From: Mycobacterium gordonae
Lineage (GTDB): Bacteria > Actinomycetota > Actinomycetes > Mycobacteriales > Mycobacteriaceae
Assembly (NCBI RefSeq): GCF_001417955.2
Contig: NZ_LKTM01000101.1
Coordinates: forward strand, 1-64,000
Direction of reading: 5' to 3'
DNA length: 64,000 bases
Part shown: positions 52,285-61,121 of the stretch, in pieces
How positions within the stretch are numbered: the stretch's first letter is position 1
Layout: each line of letters starts with the position of its first letter
The notes under the pieces: generated by a model
What the model saw: the letters and a program-made list of their open reading frames with translations, nothing else
Told to the model about the DNA's origin: nothing
The model's database searches: none
Program-made: the position numbers and the translations under genes

Positions 52285-53168
52285 TGGCGGGGTATGTGGC
52301 CAGGCCGGCCCGGTACCGGCCAGGTGGAATGGCGGCGGCGTTGCGGCTGCCTCTGGGGGTAGTTAATCGGGGCCTGTCCTTCTTCGAACGGCTAGGGCAC
52401 CAGGCCAGCTTCCTGATCATGGCGCTCGGCGCGATACCGCGGACCGTGACCAGATACCGCCGCCACACCGGGGCGATCCTCGTCGACATGATCTGGGGCA
52501 ACGGATCATTGATCGTCGGTGGTGGGACCGTCGGTGTGCTGATCTTCATGGGCGCCGCAATCGGCGCGTCGGTCGGCATCGAGGGCTATGCCGCCCTGGA
52601 CATGGTCGGCATGGGCCCGCTCACCGGCTTCATCTCCGCCTACGCCAACACCCGGGAGATGGCTCCGATGATCGCGGCGATCGGGTTCGGCGCGCAGGCG
52701 GGAACCCGGATGACCGCCGAGATCGGCTCGATGCGGATATCCGAGGAGATCGATGCGCTTGAAGTGCAGGGCATTTCGTCGATTCCCTACGTGGTGACCC
52801 CGCGTGTCGTCGCCGGCGTCATCACCATCGTCCCGCTCTACCTGATGTCGCTGGTGCTCAGTTACCTGTTCTGCTCCCTGGTGGTCAACGTGGTGCACCA
52901 TCAGTCCTCCGGCACCTACTACCACTACTTCGACGCCTTCATCCAACCGTCTGACGTGCTGCTCTCGGTGGTCAAGGCGGCGATCTTCGTGCTGCTGATC
53001 GTGGCAATCCATTGCTACGAGGGCTACTACGCGGCCGGCGGCCCCGAGGGCGTCGGCCAGGCCTCGGGACGCGCTATCCGGGCCAGCCTGATTTCGGTGG
53101 TCGTCGCCGACATGGTGCTGACGCTGGTGTTCTGGGGCAACAATCCGGGCCTTCGGTTGTCGGGGTAG
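52284..53168 (+). CDS. YrbE/MlaE-type permease B of an mce operon
   Basis: A 294-residue MlaE-family permease. Key segments are GFGAQAGTRMTAEIGSMRISEEIDALEVQGI (two stretches, about residues 133-163) and TPRVVAGVITIVPLYLMSL. The C-terminal ATPase-contact segment is CYEGYYAAGGPEGVGQASG. The ATG shares one base with the previous stop (TGATGG). It precedes mceA by 3 bases. Confidence 0.93.
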   Translation: MAGYVARPARYRPGGMAAALRLPLGVVNRGLSFFERLGHQASFLIMALGAIPRTVTRYRRHTGAILVDMIWGNGSLIVGGGTVGVLIFMGAAIGASVGIEGYAALDMVGMGPLTGFISAYANTREMAPMIAAIGFGAQAGTRMTAEIGSMRISEEIDALEVQGISSIPYVVTPRVVAGVITIVPLYLMSLVLSYLFCSLVVNVVHHQSSGTYYHYFDAFIQPSDVLLSVVKAAIFVLLIVAIHCYEGYYAAGGPEGVGQASGRAIRASLISVVVADMVLTLVFWGNNPGLRLSG

Positions 53169-53171
53169 CAG

Positions 53172-54164
53172 ATGACGATTCGAGACCTGGTCGCACGACG
53201 AGCGACCGTAACCAGTCTGAGGATCCGCGGCCTGATCGTCGCGGTGGTGCTGGCGCTGATCGGCACCGTGCTCTACCAGACCGGCCAGGGGACCTACGAC
53301 GACACGTTCAGGCTCACCGTGATCGCCAATACGATCGGCGAAGGCCTGGCCCCCGGCGCGGAGGTCAAGTTCCATGGCCTGGCCATCGGCTCGGTGAAGG
53401 AACTGGAATCGGTCGGCTACAACCGGCAACGGATGACGGTGGTGCTCGACCCGCGCCAGGCCGGGGCGCTGACCACCGACACCAAAGCCAGGTTCACCTC
53501 GTCGAACGTATTCGGCACGGCGGCAGTCGAACTCGTCAGCGACGGAAACGGTCCGCCGCTGCGGTCCGACCAGACGCTGGTGATGAGCGCCGACGTGCAG
53601 GCAGCGTCGATCACCGGGTTGCTGCGGCAGGGGCAGAAGCTGAGCCGCAGTTTCGACAACCCGGAATTCGAGCACGTCATCGAGGTGCTGCGACGACACG
53701 CCGACATCGTCGAGCCTTTGGCCAGAGCCGGGTCGGATCTGGCCAAGATCATCGCCGACACCAACACCATGCCGGTTGCCCAATCGCTTTCGGTACTGGC
53801 ATCGTTCGTCACCGGCCTGGGCGACGCGCTTCCGGTGGTCGGGCTGAGCACCAACCTGGTGGACGGTCTTACCCCACTCGTCGGACCCGGTGGTATCGAG
53901 CGGACCAACCTGGTCTTTCAGCAGACCGGGCAGTTGCTGGTCGACGTCGGACACCTCGCCGGACAGAACAGCGCCTGGATCGTGCAGTTGGTCAACGCGA
54001 TCATGAATGTCGGCATACCGGCGTCCTTCGCCGCGGGGAGCCTTGCTCCCGCCTATGACCGGCTGTCCAGCCTCATCGATCGCGCGGACGGCGCCCTGAT
54101 CGTGGTCGACGGCCAGGTGCGCCTGCGCACCGAGGTATCCCTGGACGGTGGACCGCGCCGATGA
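53172..54164 (+). CDS. Mce family protein A
   Basis: The first of six MCE proteins. An N-terminal membrane helix (GLIVAVVLALIGTVLYQTG) leads to the MCE/MlaD domain (DTFRLTVIANTIGEGLAPGAEVKFHGLAIGSV as separate strands, about 40-130). A helical needle region then follows. In the assembled hetero-hexamer these proteins form a tunnel across the periplasm for lipids. It has 330 residues, which is short for an MceA. The stop overlaps mceB's ATG. Confidence 0.92.
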   Translation: MTIRDLVARRATVTSLRIRGLIVAVVLALIGTVLYQTGQGTYDDTFRLTVIANTIGEGLAPGAEVKFHGLAIGSVKELESVGYNRQRMTVVLDPRQAGALTTDTKARFTSSNVFGTAAVELVSDGNGPPLRSDQTLVMSADVQAASITGLLRQGQKLSRSFDNPEFEHVIEVLRRHADIVEPLARAGSDLAKIIADTNTMPVAQSLSVLASFVTGLGDALPVVGLSTNLVDGLTPLVGPGGIERTNLVFQQTGQLLVDVGHLAGQNSAWIVQLVNAIMNVGIPASFAAGSLAPAYDRLSSLIDRADGALIVVDGQVRLRTEVSLDGGPRR

Positions 54165-55177
54165 AAAAACTGGCCAGGCAGGTGTTTTGGCTGACGACGT
54201 TCACCGCGGTCGCCACGGTGTGCGCGATCCTGCTGCTCACCGCATTGCGGAGTCCGGTCAACGGGGCAGTCTCGCACTACTCGGCAACGTTCACCGATGT
54301 CTCCGGGCTGGATGTGGGCAATGATGTCCGCATCTCCGGAGTGCAGGTCGGCAAGGTGGAGGGCATCCAGCTCGAGGGCCGCACGGCCAGAGTCGATTTC
54401 AGTGCCCTCAATGAGCATCCGGTGTATCGCAACACCATTGCGGCGGTGCGCTACCAGAACCTGTTGGGGCAGCGCTATGTGGAGCTGGTGCAGACGGCTT
54501 CCTCGGGTGAACGGGCCGGTCAGCGACTGCCCGAAGGTTCGGCCATCCCGGTGGGGCAGACGGTGCCGTCATTCGATATCACCAAGCTTTTCAACGGTTT
54601 CCGGCCGGTGTTCCAGACGCTGGACGCAGCCCAGCTCAACCAGTTCGGCGAGAACCTGCTGCGGTTGATCCAGGGCGACGACACCGGGATCGGGCCGGTG
54701 CTCCGGGATCTCGACGTCATATCCAAGTACGCCGTCAACCGGCAGGCCGTCATCACTCTGCTGCTGCACAACCTCAGTGACCTGTCACATGATCTCGGTG
54801 GTAAGTCGCAGCAGTTGTTCAACCTCATCAACGCGCTCAACGATGCGCTGGCGACTTTCACATCGAAAGCCGAGCAGTTCCGTACCTCGATCGATATCGA
54901 GCTGCCGATGATGCGCAGCCTCGTGCAGGTCTTACAGACCGCCGAACGCGGCTTCGACGCCTCGACGTCGCCGCTGTACGGAATGGCCACCCGGATGTTC
55001 CCACAGACACCTACCGTGATCGCCGGGCTGTCTTTGACTCCCACCCTGATTCAGGGGCTGCGTGACTCTCTGGTCGACGACGAACGGCCGGCGTACACCT
55101 GCTCCAACGGCGAGGTGCAGCTCCCCGGCATCGGTGAAGTGTCGTTCGCCCACCAGGGTTTGGTGGTGTGCCGATGA
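54161..55177 (+). CDS. Mce family protein B
   Basis: A 338-residue MCE protein with a membrane helix (VFWLTTFTAVATVCAILLLT). The MlaD domain (SATFTDVSGLDVGNDVRISG, VGKVEGIQL) includes RYQNLLGQRYVELV. A long helical region with hydrophobic heptads follows, and the C-terminus has a Cys pair (AYTCSNGEV, LVVCR). The ATG at 54161 overlaps mceA by 4 bases. Confidence 0.92.
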   Translation: MKKLARQVFWLTTFTAVATVCAILLLTALRSPVNGAVSHYSATFTDVSGLDVGNDVRISGVQVGKVEGIQLEGRTARVDFSALNEHPVYRNTIAAVRYQNLLGQRYVELVQTASSGERAGQRLPEGSAIPVGQTVPSFDITKLFNGFRPVFQTLDAAQLNQFGENLLRLIQGDDTGIGPVLRDLDVISKYAVNRQAVITLLLHNLSDLSHDLGGKSQQLFNLINALNDALATFTSKAEQFRTSIDIELPMMRSLVQVLQTAERGFDASTSPLYGMATRMFPQTPTVIAGLSLTPTLIQGLRDSLVDDERPAYTCSNGEVQLPGIGEVSFAHQGLVVCR

Positions 55178-56181
55178 TGGGCGTGCGGAACCGTCGCGCG
55201 CTCGACGATCGCGGCGAGGCCGTACGCAACCGCCGTCTCGGCATCGTAGGCGTGTTCGCGATCGTGGTCGCGTTGGTCACCACCGGGCTGGCTTATGTCA
55301 ATCCGGCGGGTCAGGCCGGCTACACCGCACACGCGGCGACCTCCGGCGGCGTGCGCGTCGGCGACGAGATTCGCGTAGCCGGTGTTCCGGTCGGCAAAGT
55401 GACCGGGGTGCGGCTGAGCCGGACTCTCGTCGAGATGACGTTCGACGTCGACCGCTCGGTGGCGGTCGGGAACGATTCGACACTGGATATCCGCCTGCTG
55501 ACCCCGCTGGGCGGTCATTACGTGGCTCTCGACCCTCAGGGTCGTACACCATTGGGCCACAATGTCATTCCACCTCAGCGGGTCAGAACGCCATTCGAGG
55601 GCAACGACATCATCCAGGCCGTGACCCCGTTCTTGCGCGACGTCAACGGCCAGGTTATCCACGACACCTTCACCGAACTCGCCAACGCAACCGACAAGTA
55701 TCCCAACGCGCTGCGCGAGATCCTGCAGTCCGCCAACGAGTTGACCGGATCGCTGAGCAAGATGAGTGGTGATTTCCACCGCGGCCTCGACTTCGTCAAC
55801 GACGCCGCCGGCGCGTTCGCCAATGGACGTCAGCAACTCACGGCCCTGATCGAGCAGTTCGCGCTGGTGGGGCAGCGCTACACCACCAAATCGGTCGATA
55901 TCGTCGAGTTCTTCACGCTGCTAAGCGAATTGACTCGCATCATCGATAGGGTGATGGTGTTCTACAACCGGGAGTTGGCCCCCTCGGTCAACGGCATCGA
56001 CGACATCATCACCGCGCTGGTGGCCCATCCGGAGCGGGTCGGCAAGGCCACCGAGGGCCTGTCTCAGATTGTCAATGTGTTGCTGCCGATGCTGCAGGGA
56101 CACGGTCTCGTTGTGGACCAGAGCAATCGGGTGGTACGCGCCCCCGCTGTCTGTCTGCCCAACATGGTGAAGCAGTGCTGA
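55174..56181 (+). CDS. Mce family protein C
   Basis: A 335-residue MCE protein. The basic start RNRRALDDRGEAVRNRRLG precedes the membrane helix IVGVFAIVVALVTTGLAYV, and the MlaD domain is TSGGVRVGDEIRVAGVPVGK. The helical needle and a C-terminal Cys pair (PAVCLPNMVKQC) complete it. ATG 55174 lies in the ATGA overlap with mceB; the GTG at 55168 is a less likely start. Confidence 0.91.
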   Translation: MMGVRNRRALDDRGEAVRNRRLGIVGVFAIVVALVTTGLAYVNPAGQAGYTAHAATSGGVRVGDEIRVAGVPVGKVTGVRLSRTLVEMTFDVDRSVAVGNDSTLDIRLLTPLGGHYVALDPQGRTPLGHNVIPPQRVRTPFEGNDIIQAVTPFLRDVNGQVIHDTFTELANATDKYPNALREILQSANELTGSLSKMSGDFHRGLDFVNDAAGAFANGRQQLTALIEQFALVGQRYTTKSVDIVEFFTLLSELTRIIDRVMVFYNRELAPSVNGIDDIITALVAHPERVGKATEGLSQIVNVLLPMLQGHGLVVDQSNRVVRAPAVCLPNMVKQC

Positions 56182-56182
56182 T

Positions 56183-57304
56183 ATGAAGAAATTCGGATGG
56201 ATCGGTGCCGCGGTGCTTGCCGTGGTGGTCGGAGTCGTCGCTCTCGCGGTCACCGGGGCCAAGGTGATGGCACCTGCCACCCGGGCGTTGTGTGCCGAAT
56301 TCAGTGACGCGGTGGGGCTCTATCCCGGGAACAAGGTGCAGTTGCTGGGCATCGACGTGGGCTCGGTGACGGCGATCGCCAACAAGCCGGACTACGTGCA
56401 GGTGGACTTCACCGTGCCAGGTGACCTCGAATTGCCGGCCGATGTGGGAGCGCTCACCTACTCGCAGTCGATCGTCGCCGACCGGCACGTCGAGCTCACC
56501 AAGCCCTACGCCGGCGGGCCGAAGTTCTCCGGGGCCCAGTGCATCAAGCTGGAGTCCACGAAGACGCCGATCAGCGTCAGCCAAACCTTCTCCGCTGTCG
56601 ACAAACTCGCCGGCGCCATCCTCGGTGACGGGCCGGACCCGGCGAAGGCGCCCGGCGCTCAGGCGATCAACCAGAGCCTGGCCGCGTTGAGCCGTTCCCT
56701 GGAGGGAACCGGCCCGCAGACCAATCAGACGCTGCGGGATCTGGTCACCCTGGTAGGCGATCCCGGCCGCGCCGATGCCGAGTACCGGCAATTACTGGCC
56801 AACAGTGAGATCCTCACCTCAGACCTGCTGGCACACTGGGACACCTTTACCACCGTGCTGCAGACGTTGCCCGAGAGCCTGCGCATGATCGAGGGGCTGT
56901 CGAACGGGTTCGGTTCCGCGCTCGCGCATCTCGGGCACGCGTTGCCTTTGCTGGTCGACGCCTTGAACCGATTCGGGCCCAGGGCCTACAACAACATCGG
57001 CGACAAGCTGGTGCCGTGGCTCAGGGATGTCCTCACCGCTTACACCCCTCAGATCGTGGGTTTCATCAACGCTTTGCCGCCGGTCACCAATTGGGTTGCT
57101 TCGCAGTATCAGCCGGCCTGGGGCTCACACAACCTCACGTACATCCCGCCGCAGGTGTCGATGTCGCCGTCGCAGGCGAGCACGATCTGCAGCGTGCTGC
57201 GGCAACGCAACGTGCCGGGCGCCGAGGCGGCGTGCGCACCCGGCGCGAACAACGATGCGGTCACCCTTGGGCTGACCGACCTGTTGCTCGGGGCGGCATC
57301 ATGA
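56183..57304 (+). CDS. Mce family protein D
   Basis: At 373 residues this is the longest MCE protein of the set. The membrane helix is WIGAAVLAVVVGVVALAV, and the MlaD domain (CAEFSDAVGLYPGNKVQLLG) includes LTYSQSIVADRHVEL. A helical region follows, then an extra C-terminal segment with GSHNLTYIPPQVSMSPSQAS and three cysteines (ICSVLRQ, AACAPGANN). The ATG lies 1 base after the mceC stop. Confidence 0.91.
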   Translation: MKKFGWIGAAVLAVVVGVVALAVTGAKVMAPATRALCAEFSDAVGLYPGNKVQLLGIDVGSVTAIANKPDYVQVDFTVPGDLELPADVGALTYSQSIVADRHVELTKPYAGGPKFSGAQCIKLESTKTPISVSQTFSAVDKLAGAILGDGPDPAKAPGAQAINQSLAALSRSLEGTGPQTNQTLRDLVTLVGDPGRADAEYRQLLANSEILTSDLLAHWDTFTTVLQTLPESLRMIEGLSNGFGSALAHLGHALPLLVDALNRFGPRAYNNIGDKLVPWLRDVLTAYTPQIVGFINALPPVTNWVASQYQPAWGSHNLTYIPPQVSMSPSQASTICSVLRQRNVPGAEAACAPGANNDAVTLGLTDLLLGAAS

Positions 57305-58305
57305 TTCGGCGTTGGCTTGTCGCGGCTTCGGTGGCCTGTGCATGTCTGCTCTCCGGCTGCTCACTCGACCCGACCCGACTGCCGGTGCCGGGGGCCTATG
57401 TGCCGATCAGCAAGTACACCATCAAGATTGAATTCTCCAGCGTGCTGAACCTGCCGGCGAGGGCCAAGGTCGACCTGGGCGGAGTTCAGGTCGGTGTCCT
57501 GGACCGGGTCTCGCTGGTCGGCAGCACGGCGGTCGCCTACGTCGACGTCAACTACAGCGTCAAGCTGCCGCAGAACACCCGGGCCGAGTTGCGGCAGGCA
57601 ACGGTGTTGGGCGACATCTACATTGCGTTGTTGCCGGCGGAGAACCCGGCGCCCACCCACCTGCACGACGGCGACACCATACCGCTGCGGAACACCGTGC
57701 CGGCCGACAATGTCGAGGACATCCTGCGGTCGGTGTCGACCCTGGTGTCCGGCGGCTCATTGAACACGCTGGAAGAATCCGTGGCCAACTTCAACAAGGC
57801 GTTCTCCAAGGACCCGGCCGAGTTGGACCGGATGCGCCAAAAGTTGGCCGGAATGCTGCGCGACCTGGCCGCCAATCAGGACAAGATCGACGAAATCCTC
57901 GCCAGCACAGAACGTGTCAGCAATGGGTTACTCAGTGAGACCGGAGCGTTCGATCGCCTGATCAACGAGGGGCCGGTGCGACTGCGGGCGATGTCCGCGG
58001 TGTTGCCCAGCATCGTGCAATTGCTGGTGTGCGCGCAGGACCTGGGCCACTACGGCGGAGAGTTGTTCGTTACCAACGCACCTGACTTCCTGCAGATGCT
58101 GTCCTACATCACGCCGACGGTGCGGACCATCGCTTCGGCCGACGTCACGCTGCCCGCGATGGCCGACAAGATGGTCGCGCTGATCCGCGACAAGTTGATC
58201 CCGTTCTACAGCAACGGTGGTCCTCGTCTGAGCGTCTCGGTCGACCCCGGAGCACGGGCGGACGCGGCGATCGCGGCGATGAAGACGATGGGAATGCTGC
58301 CATGA
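57301..58305 (+). CDS. Mce family lipoprotein E (LprN-like)
   Basis: A 334-residue MCE protein with a lipoprotein signal (WLVAASVACACLLSGC), the usual feature of the fifth gene in mce operons. The MlaD domain is IKIEFSSVLNLPARAKVDLG and VGVLDRVSLVG. A coiled helical region follows (about 155-215), with NKAFSKDPAELDRMRQKLAG. It starts by ATGA overlap with mceD. Confidence 0.93.
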   Translation: MIRRWLVAASVACACLLSGCSLDPTRLPVPGAYVPISKYTIKIEFSSVLNLPARAKVDLGGVQVGVLDRVSLVGSTAVAYVDVNYSVKLPQNTRAELRQATVLGDIYIALLPAENPAPTHLHDGDTIPLRNTVPADNVEDILRSVSTLVSGGSLNTLEESVANFNKAFSKDPAELDRMRQKLAGMLRDLAANQDKIDEILASTERVSNGLLSETGAFDRLINEGPVRLRAMSAVLPSIVQLLVCAQDLGHYGGELFVTNAPDFLQMLSYITPTVRTIASADVTLPAMADKMVALIRDKLIPFYSNGGPRLSVSVDPGARADAAIAAMKTMGMLP

Positions 58306-59267
58306 GGTTCAATGCCGGTGTCACCGTGGTGATTCTCGCGGTCGCCACGTTGTTGGGTGCGGGCTATCTGGCAGTCGGAGTGCTCAAGGTGGAGCCCACC
58401 GCCCAGCCCACCCGGCTCACGTTGCTGCTCGACAACTCAGGTGGGTTGATGCCGACGTCGCAGGTGACCATGCGCGGCATCCGGGTCGGCAAGGTGAGCG
58501 GGATCCATACCACCCCAAGCGGACTGAGGGTGTCGATCGACCTCGACCGGGGACATCCGATTCCGGCGGACAGCGCGATAAGCATCCAGAATCTTTCCCT
58601 GGTCGGTGAGCAGTACATAGACTTCCGGCCGACTCACCTTGCCCCGCCCTATTTCAGCGATGGCGCGGTGATTCCGTCCACGCGGGTGGCGTCTGCCGTC
58701 ACCGTCAGCGACCTGCTCAACAAGGCCAATGCGTTGCTCTCGGTACTCAACCCGACGTACGTCAACAACATCGTCGGCACGGTGTCGCAGGTGTTCTCCG
58801 GAAACGACGCCGCCATCGACTCGCTGGCGGCCACCGCCGGTGGAGCGGCCACAATCGAGCGGGACAACAAGCAGATACTTGCCGCACTCTTCGGCAACCT
58901 CGCCACGCTGACCAGCAACATCAGCGACCAGGATGTCGGCGGAGTGCTGAGCAGAAGCGGTCGGCTGCTACCCAGTTCGATCCTGGCGTTGGCCAAGCTG
59001 ACCCGCGAGGTCGATGCGTATGCCCACGCCGCCGATGGCGCGTTCGCCCCCGGCGCTCCGGTCCCCACTCTGGTGGCCAACCTCAGGCAGTACCTCGACA
59101 TGTTGTCCGGGCCGCTGAGCACGTTCGCGGCAGCTTTGGAGCCGGCCACCGCGCCGCTGCGCGGTTTCAAAGTCGACGCAGGGCACTTCGTCGACGTGTG
59201 GGAGTCGGCTTTCAGCGATGCAGGCGGAGTTCGCGTGCAGGTGGATATTCCGGAAGGACACCGATGA
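58302..59267 (+). CDS. Mce family protein F
   Basis: A 321-residue MCE protein. The membrane helix is VTVVILAVATLLGAGYLAVG, and the MlaD domain (LTLLLDNSGGLMPTSQVTMR) has IRVGKVSGIHT and LSLVGEQYIDF. A helical needle ends RVQVDIPEGHR. The start ATG overlaps mceE and the stop overlaps the next gene, so the whole operon is translationally chained. Confidence 0.92.
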   Translation: MRFNAGVTVVILAVATLLGAGYLAVGVLKVEPTAQPTRLTLLLDNSGGLMPTSQVTMRGIRVGKVSGIHTTPSGLRVSIDLDRGHPIPADSAISIQNLSLVGEQYIDFRPTHLAPPYFSDGAVIPSTRVASAVTVSDLLNKANALLSVLNPTYVNNIVGTVSQVFSGNDAAIDSLAATAGGAATIERDNKQILAALFGNLATLTSNISDQDVGGVLSRSGRLLPSSILALAKLTREVDAYAHAADGAFAPGAPVPTLVANLRQYLDMLSGPLSTFAAALEPATAPLRGFKVDAGHFVDVWESAFSDAGGVRVQVDIPEGHR

Positions 59268-59911
59268 GTGACACATTGATCGACGAAGAAGAGATGGTCG
59301 ACGAGACGGTCGAAGCCACCGCCGATACCCCTGCCGAGGATCACCCGAAGCGGTTGCGCGGCAGGCGGTTCGGAGTCGTTGTGCTGGTCGTGGCCGCGGT
59401 CGTCGCGGCCGGGTGGTTCGGGTTCGACAAATACCGGGCCGTCACCGGTGAACTGGCCGCGGTGCGGCAAGCTGACTCCGATCGCGAGGCCGCGGCCAAG
59501 CTCGCCAGGGACTACGCGCTGAAGTCGCTGACCTACACCTTCGAGGATCCCGACGCCTTCTTCCGTTCCGTCGAAGAGGGGGTGTCGCAGACGTTGAAGG
59601 ACAAGTACGTCAACGCCACCGAATTACTCAAGGGCATCATGATGCAGGCGCAGGTCACATCCTCGGGTGAGGTGCTTGCGACCGACGCGGTGGCCCAGCC
59701 CGGGCAGGTGTATCAGGTGGTGGTGTCCGCCGCCCAGACGACACGCAACCTGCAAAACCCCAAGTCGCGGGTGTCGCTGATCCTGCTGCAGGTCACCGTG
59801 AACAAAGCCGGCTCAGGGTGGCAGGTGTCTGACATCGGCCCCAAGACGGGCAGCCACGCGAGTTCCGACCCGATCGGCCCGCTGGACCCCGGGCCGCCGC
59901 CGGGCCGCTGA
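59264..59911 (+). CDS. Mce-associated membrane protein
   Basis: A 215-residue protein of the Mas type found after mce operons. It has an acidic cytoplasmic start (EEEMVDETVEATADTPAEDH), one membrane helix (FGVVVLVVAAVVAAGWFGF) and an extracytoplasmic NTF2-like domain (about 80-190). The tail is Gly/Pro-rich. Mas proteins are thought to stabilise the Mce complex. Only one is present, where other mce operons often carry two. Confidence 0.88.
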   Translation: MSDTLIDEEEMVDETVEATADTPAEDHPKRLRGRRFGVVVLVVAAVVAAGWFGFDKYRAVTGELAAVRQADSDREAAAKLARDYALKSLTYTFEDPDAFFRSVEEGVSQTLKDKYVNATELLKGIMMQAQVTSSGEVLATDAVAQPGQVYQVVVSAAQTTRNLQNPKSRVSLILLQVTVNKAGSGWQVSDIGPKTGSHASSDPIGPLDPGPPPGR

Positions 59912-59998
59912 GGTTGGAGCGAATCGGACTGCCACGCACGACAGTGGTCACACATGTCACTTCCGTCTCTGAAGACGAGGCATGAGTCAATCTCGAAT

Positions 59999-60082
59999 GT
60001 GATATCGCCTTCGATATCACTCAGTGCGGGAGCGAGGGGCTGCGGCTTGCGGCGGCGACCCATCGATATCACCGGCGATATC
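59999..60082. promoter_or_regulatory. Paired GATATC palindromes upstream of a HicB-like gene
   Basis: GTGATATCG-cctt-CGATATCAC (59999-60020) is a perfect 9-bp inverted repeat. GATATCACC-GGCGATATC (60065-60082) is the same core with one mismatch. Their centres are 64 bases apart, about six helical turns. They are probable operators, perhaps for the HicB-like protein itself. The rest of the 292-base gap after the mce operon holds no visible gene. Confidence 0.7.
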
Positions 60083-60203
60083 AACTTCCAGAAGGACTTG
60101 TGCCCGACTTTCCCGGGGCCAGTGTTGCTGTTGTGGTCAAGGCGGCATAGCTGCCGGACATGGTGACTGGTGAAGGCAACGCTCCCGTGTTACCTAGTTC
60201 GAC

Positions 60204-60560
60204 GTGAACCGCTACACGTTCCGCGTCGAATGGTGTTCGGAATGCCACGAATACCTGGCCAGGTGCCTCGAGTTGCCGTTTCTGACCGAACGGGCGCCAG
60301 CGGCTCAGCGGGCTGTCGCACTGGTGACGAAGGCAGTCGAACTGCACCTCAAGGCTTGCCGGGAGGAGGGCAGAGATGCACCGCCGCCGCTGACCGAGCG
60401 TGGCTACAGCGGCACGTTCGTCGTCAGGACGTCGCGCGCACTGCACACCCGGCTCGCTATCGAAGCCACCGAACAGGGCGTCTCGATGAATCAATGGGTG
60501 GTGCAACAGCTTTCAGGCCGTCAGCCGAAGAACAGCTTCGGCGAGCTGTTCTTCGACTGA
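60204..60560 (+). CDS. HicB-family antitoxin-like protein
   Basis: A 118-residue protein. The N-terminal HicB-type partial RNase-H-like fold reads NRYTFRVEWCSECHEYLARC ... AVALVTKAVELHLKACREEG. The C-terminal ribbon-helix-helix is GYSGTFVVRTSRALHTRLAI, then EATEQGVSMNQWVVQQLSGR. HicB proteins bind the operator of their own operon and neutralise HicA mRNA interferase. No hicA-like short dsRBD gene is seen on either side, so it looks orphaned. The GTG at 60204 is 121 bases past the second GATATC palindrome. Confidence 0.82.
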   Translation: MNRYTFRVEWCSECHEYLARCLELPFLTERAPAAQRAVALVTKAVELHLKACREEGRDAPPPLTERGYSGTFVVRTSRALHTRLAIEATEQGVSMNQWVVQQLSGRQPKNSFGELFFD

Positions 60561-60584
60561 TGGCCTGTCGCCGCGTTGCCCAGG

Positions 60585-61031
60585 CTAGGTGCGCGCCCCG
60601 CGGTAGTGATCGGTGTCGCCGTAGGCACCCTCGCGGGTGACAACCTCGTCCCGCGCCTGGGACTGCTCGGCGTTCTCCAGCCTGGTGTTCGGGTCGATGG
60701 TGTCGGCGCGCTTCCACTGCTCGTCCAGCTGCTCACGCGACGCCGCGACCTCGCTCTGATGCTCGGCCGCCCGATCCTGCAGACGCTTGGCTTCGGCGGC
60801 CTTGGCCTCCGCCTCCGCCTGGGCGGCACGGGCGCGTGCGGCCGTTTCCTCCGCCAGCGCCTCACGGCGCTCGACCCGGGCGGACTCCACTCTGGCCTGC
60901 TCGCGGATCTCCTCGGCCTGCTGAATCTGCCGACGCCGTTTGGCCCGGGTGGACACGACGACCAGTGCGACGATCACCGCGATGACGACCAGTGCGGCGA
61001 TCACAATCAACACGATGTTGCTGGTACTCAT
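60585..61031 (-). CDS. Small membrane-anchored coiled-coil protein
   Basis: A 148-residue protein. One N-terminal membrane helix (IVLIVIAALVVIAVIVALVV) is followed by a basic stop-transfer (STRAKRRRQ). About 80 residues of charged Ala/Glu/Arg-rich coiled coil follow (EEIREQARVESARVERREAL...), ending in a polar tail with TREGAYGDTDHYRG. ATG 61031 (STSNIVLI) has GGAG upstream; ATG 61043 is a weaker alternative. It follows the kinase gene on the same strand by 90 bases. The function is unknown. Confidence 0.78.
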   Translation of the reverse strand: MSTSNIVLIVIAALVVIAVIVALVVVSTRAKRRRQIQQAEEIREQARVESARVERREALAEETAARARAAQAEAEAKAAEAKRLQDRAAEHQSEVAASREQLDEQWKRADTIDPNTRLENAEQSQARDEVVTREGAYGDTDHYRGART

Positions 61032-61121
61032 GGTGAGCTCCATTGCTAGGCGGTTTGCTGTATGCGGCCGTCTGGAGCGAATCCCCATATTCCACAAAAA
61101 TAAAACAAGCCCCCAAAAGTG

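Noticed and set aside
51400-59911. Considered the operon as mce4
   Set aside because: The mce4 locus has different neighbours (kstR2-linked and others), only one Mas gene is present here, and no KstR box is seen.
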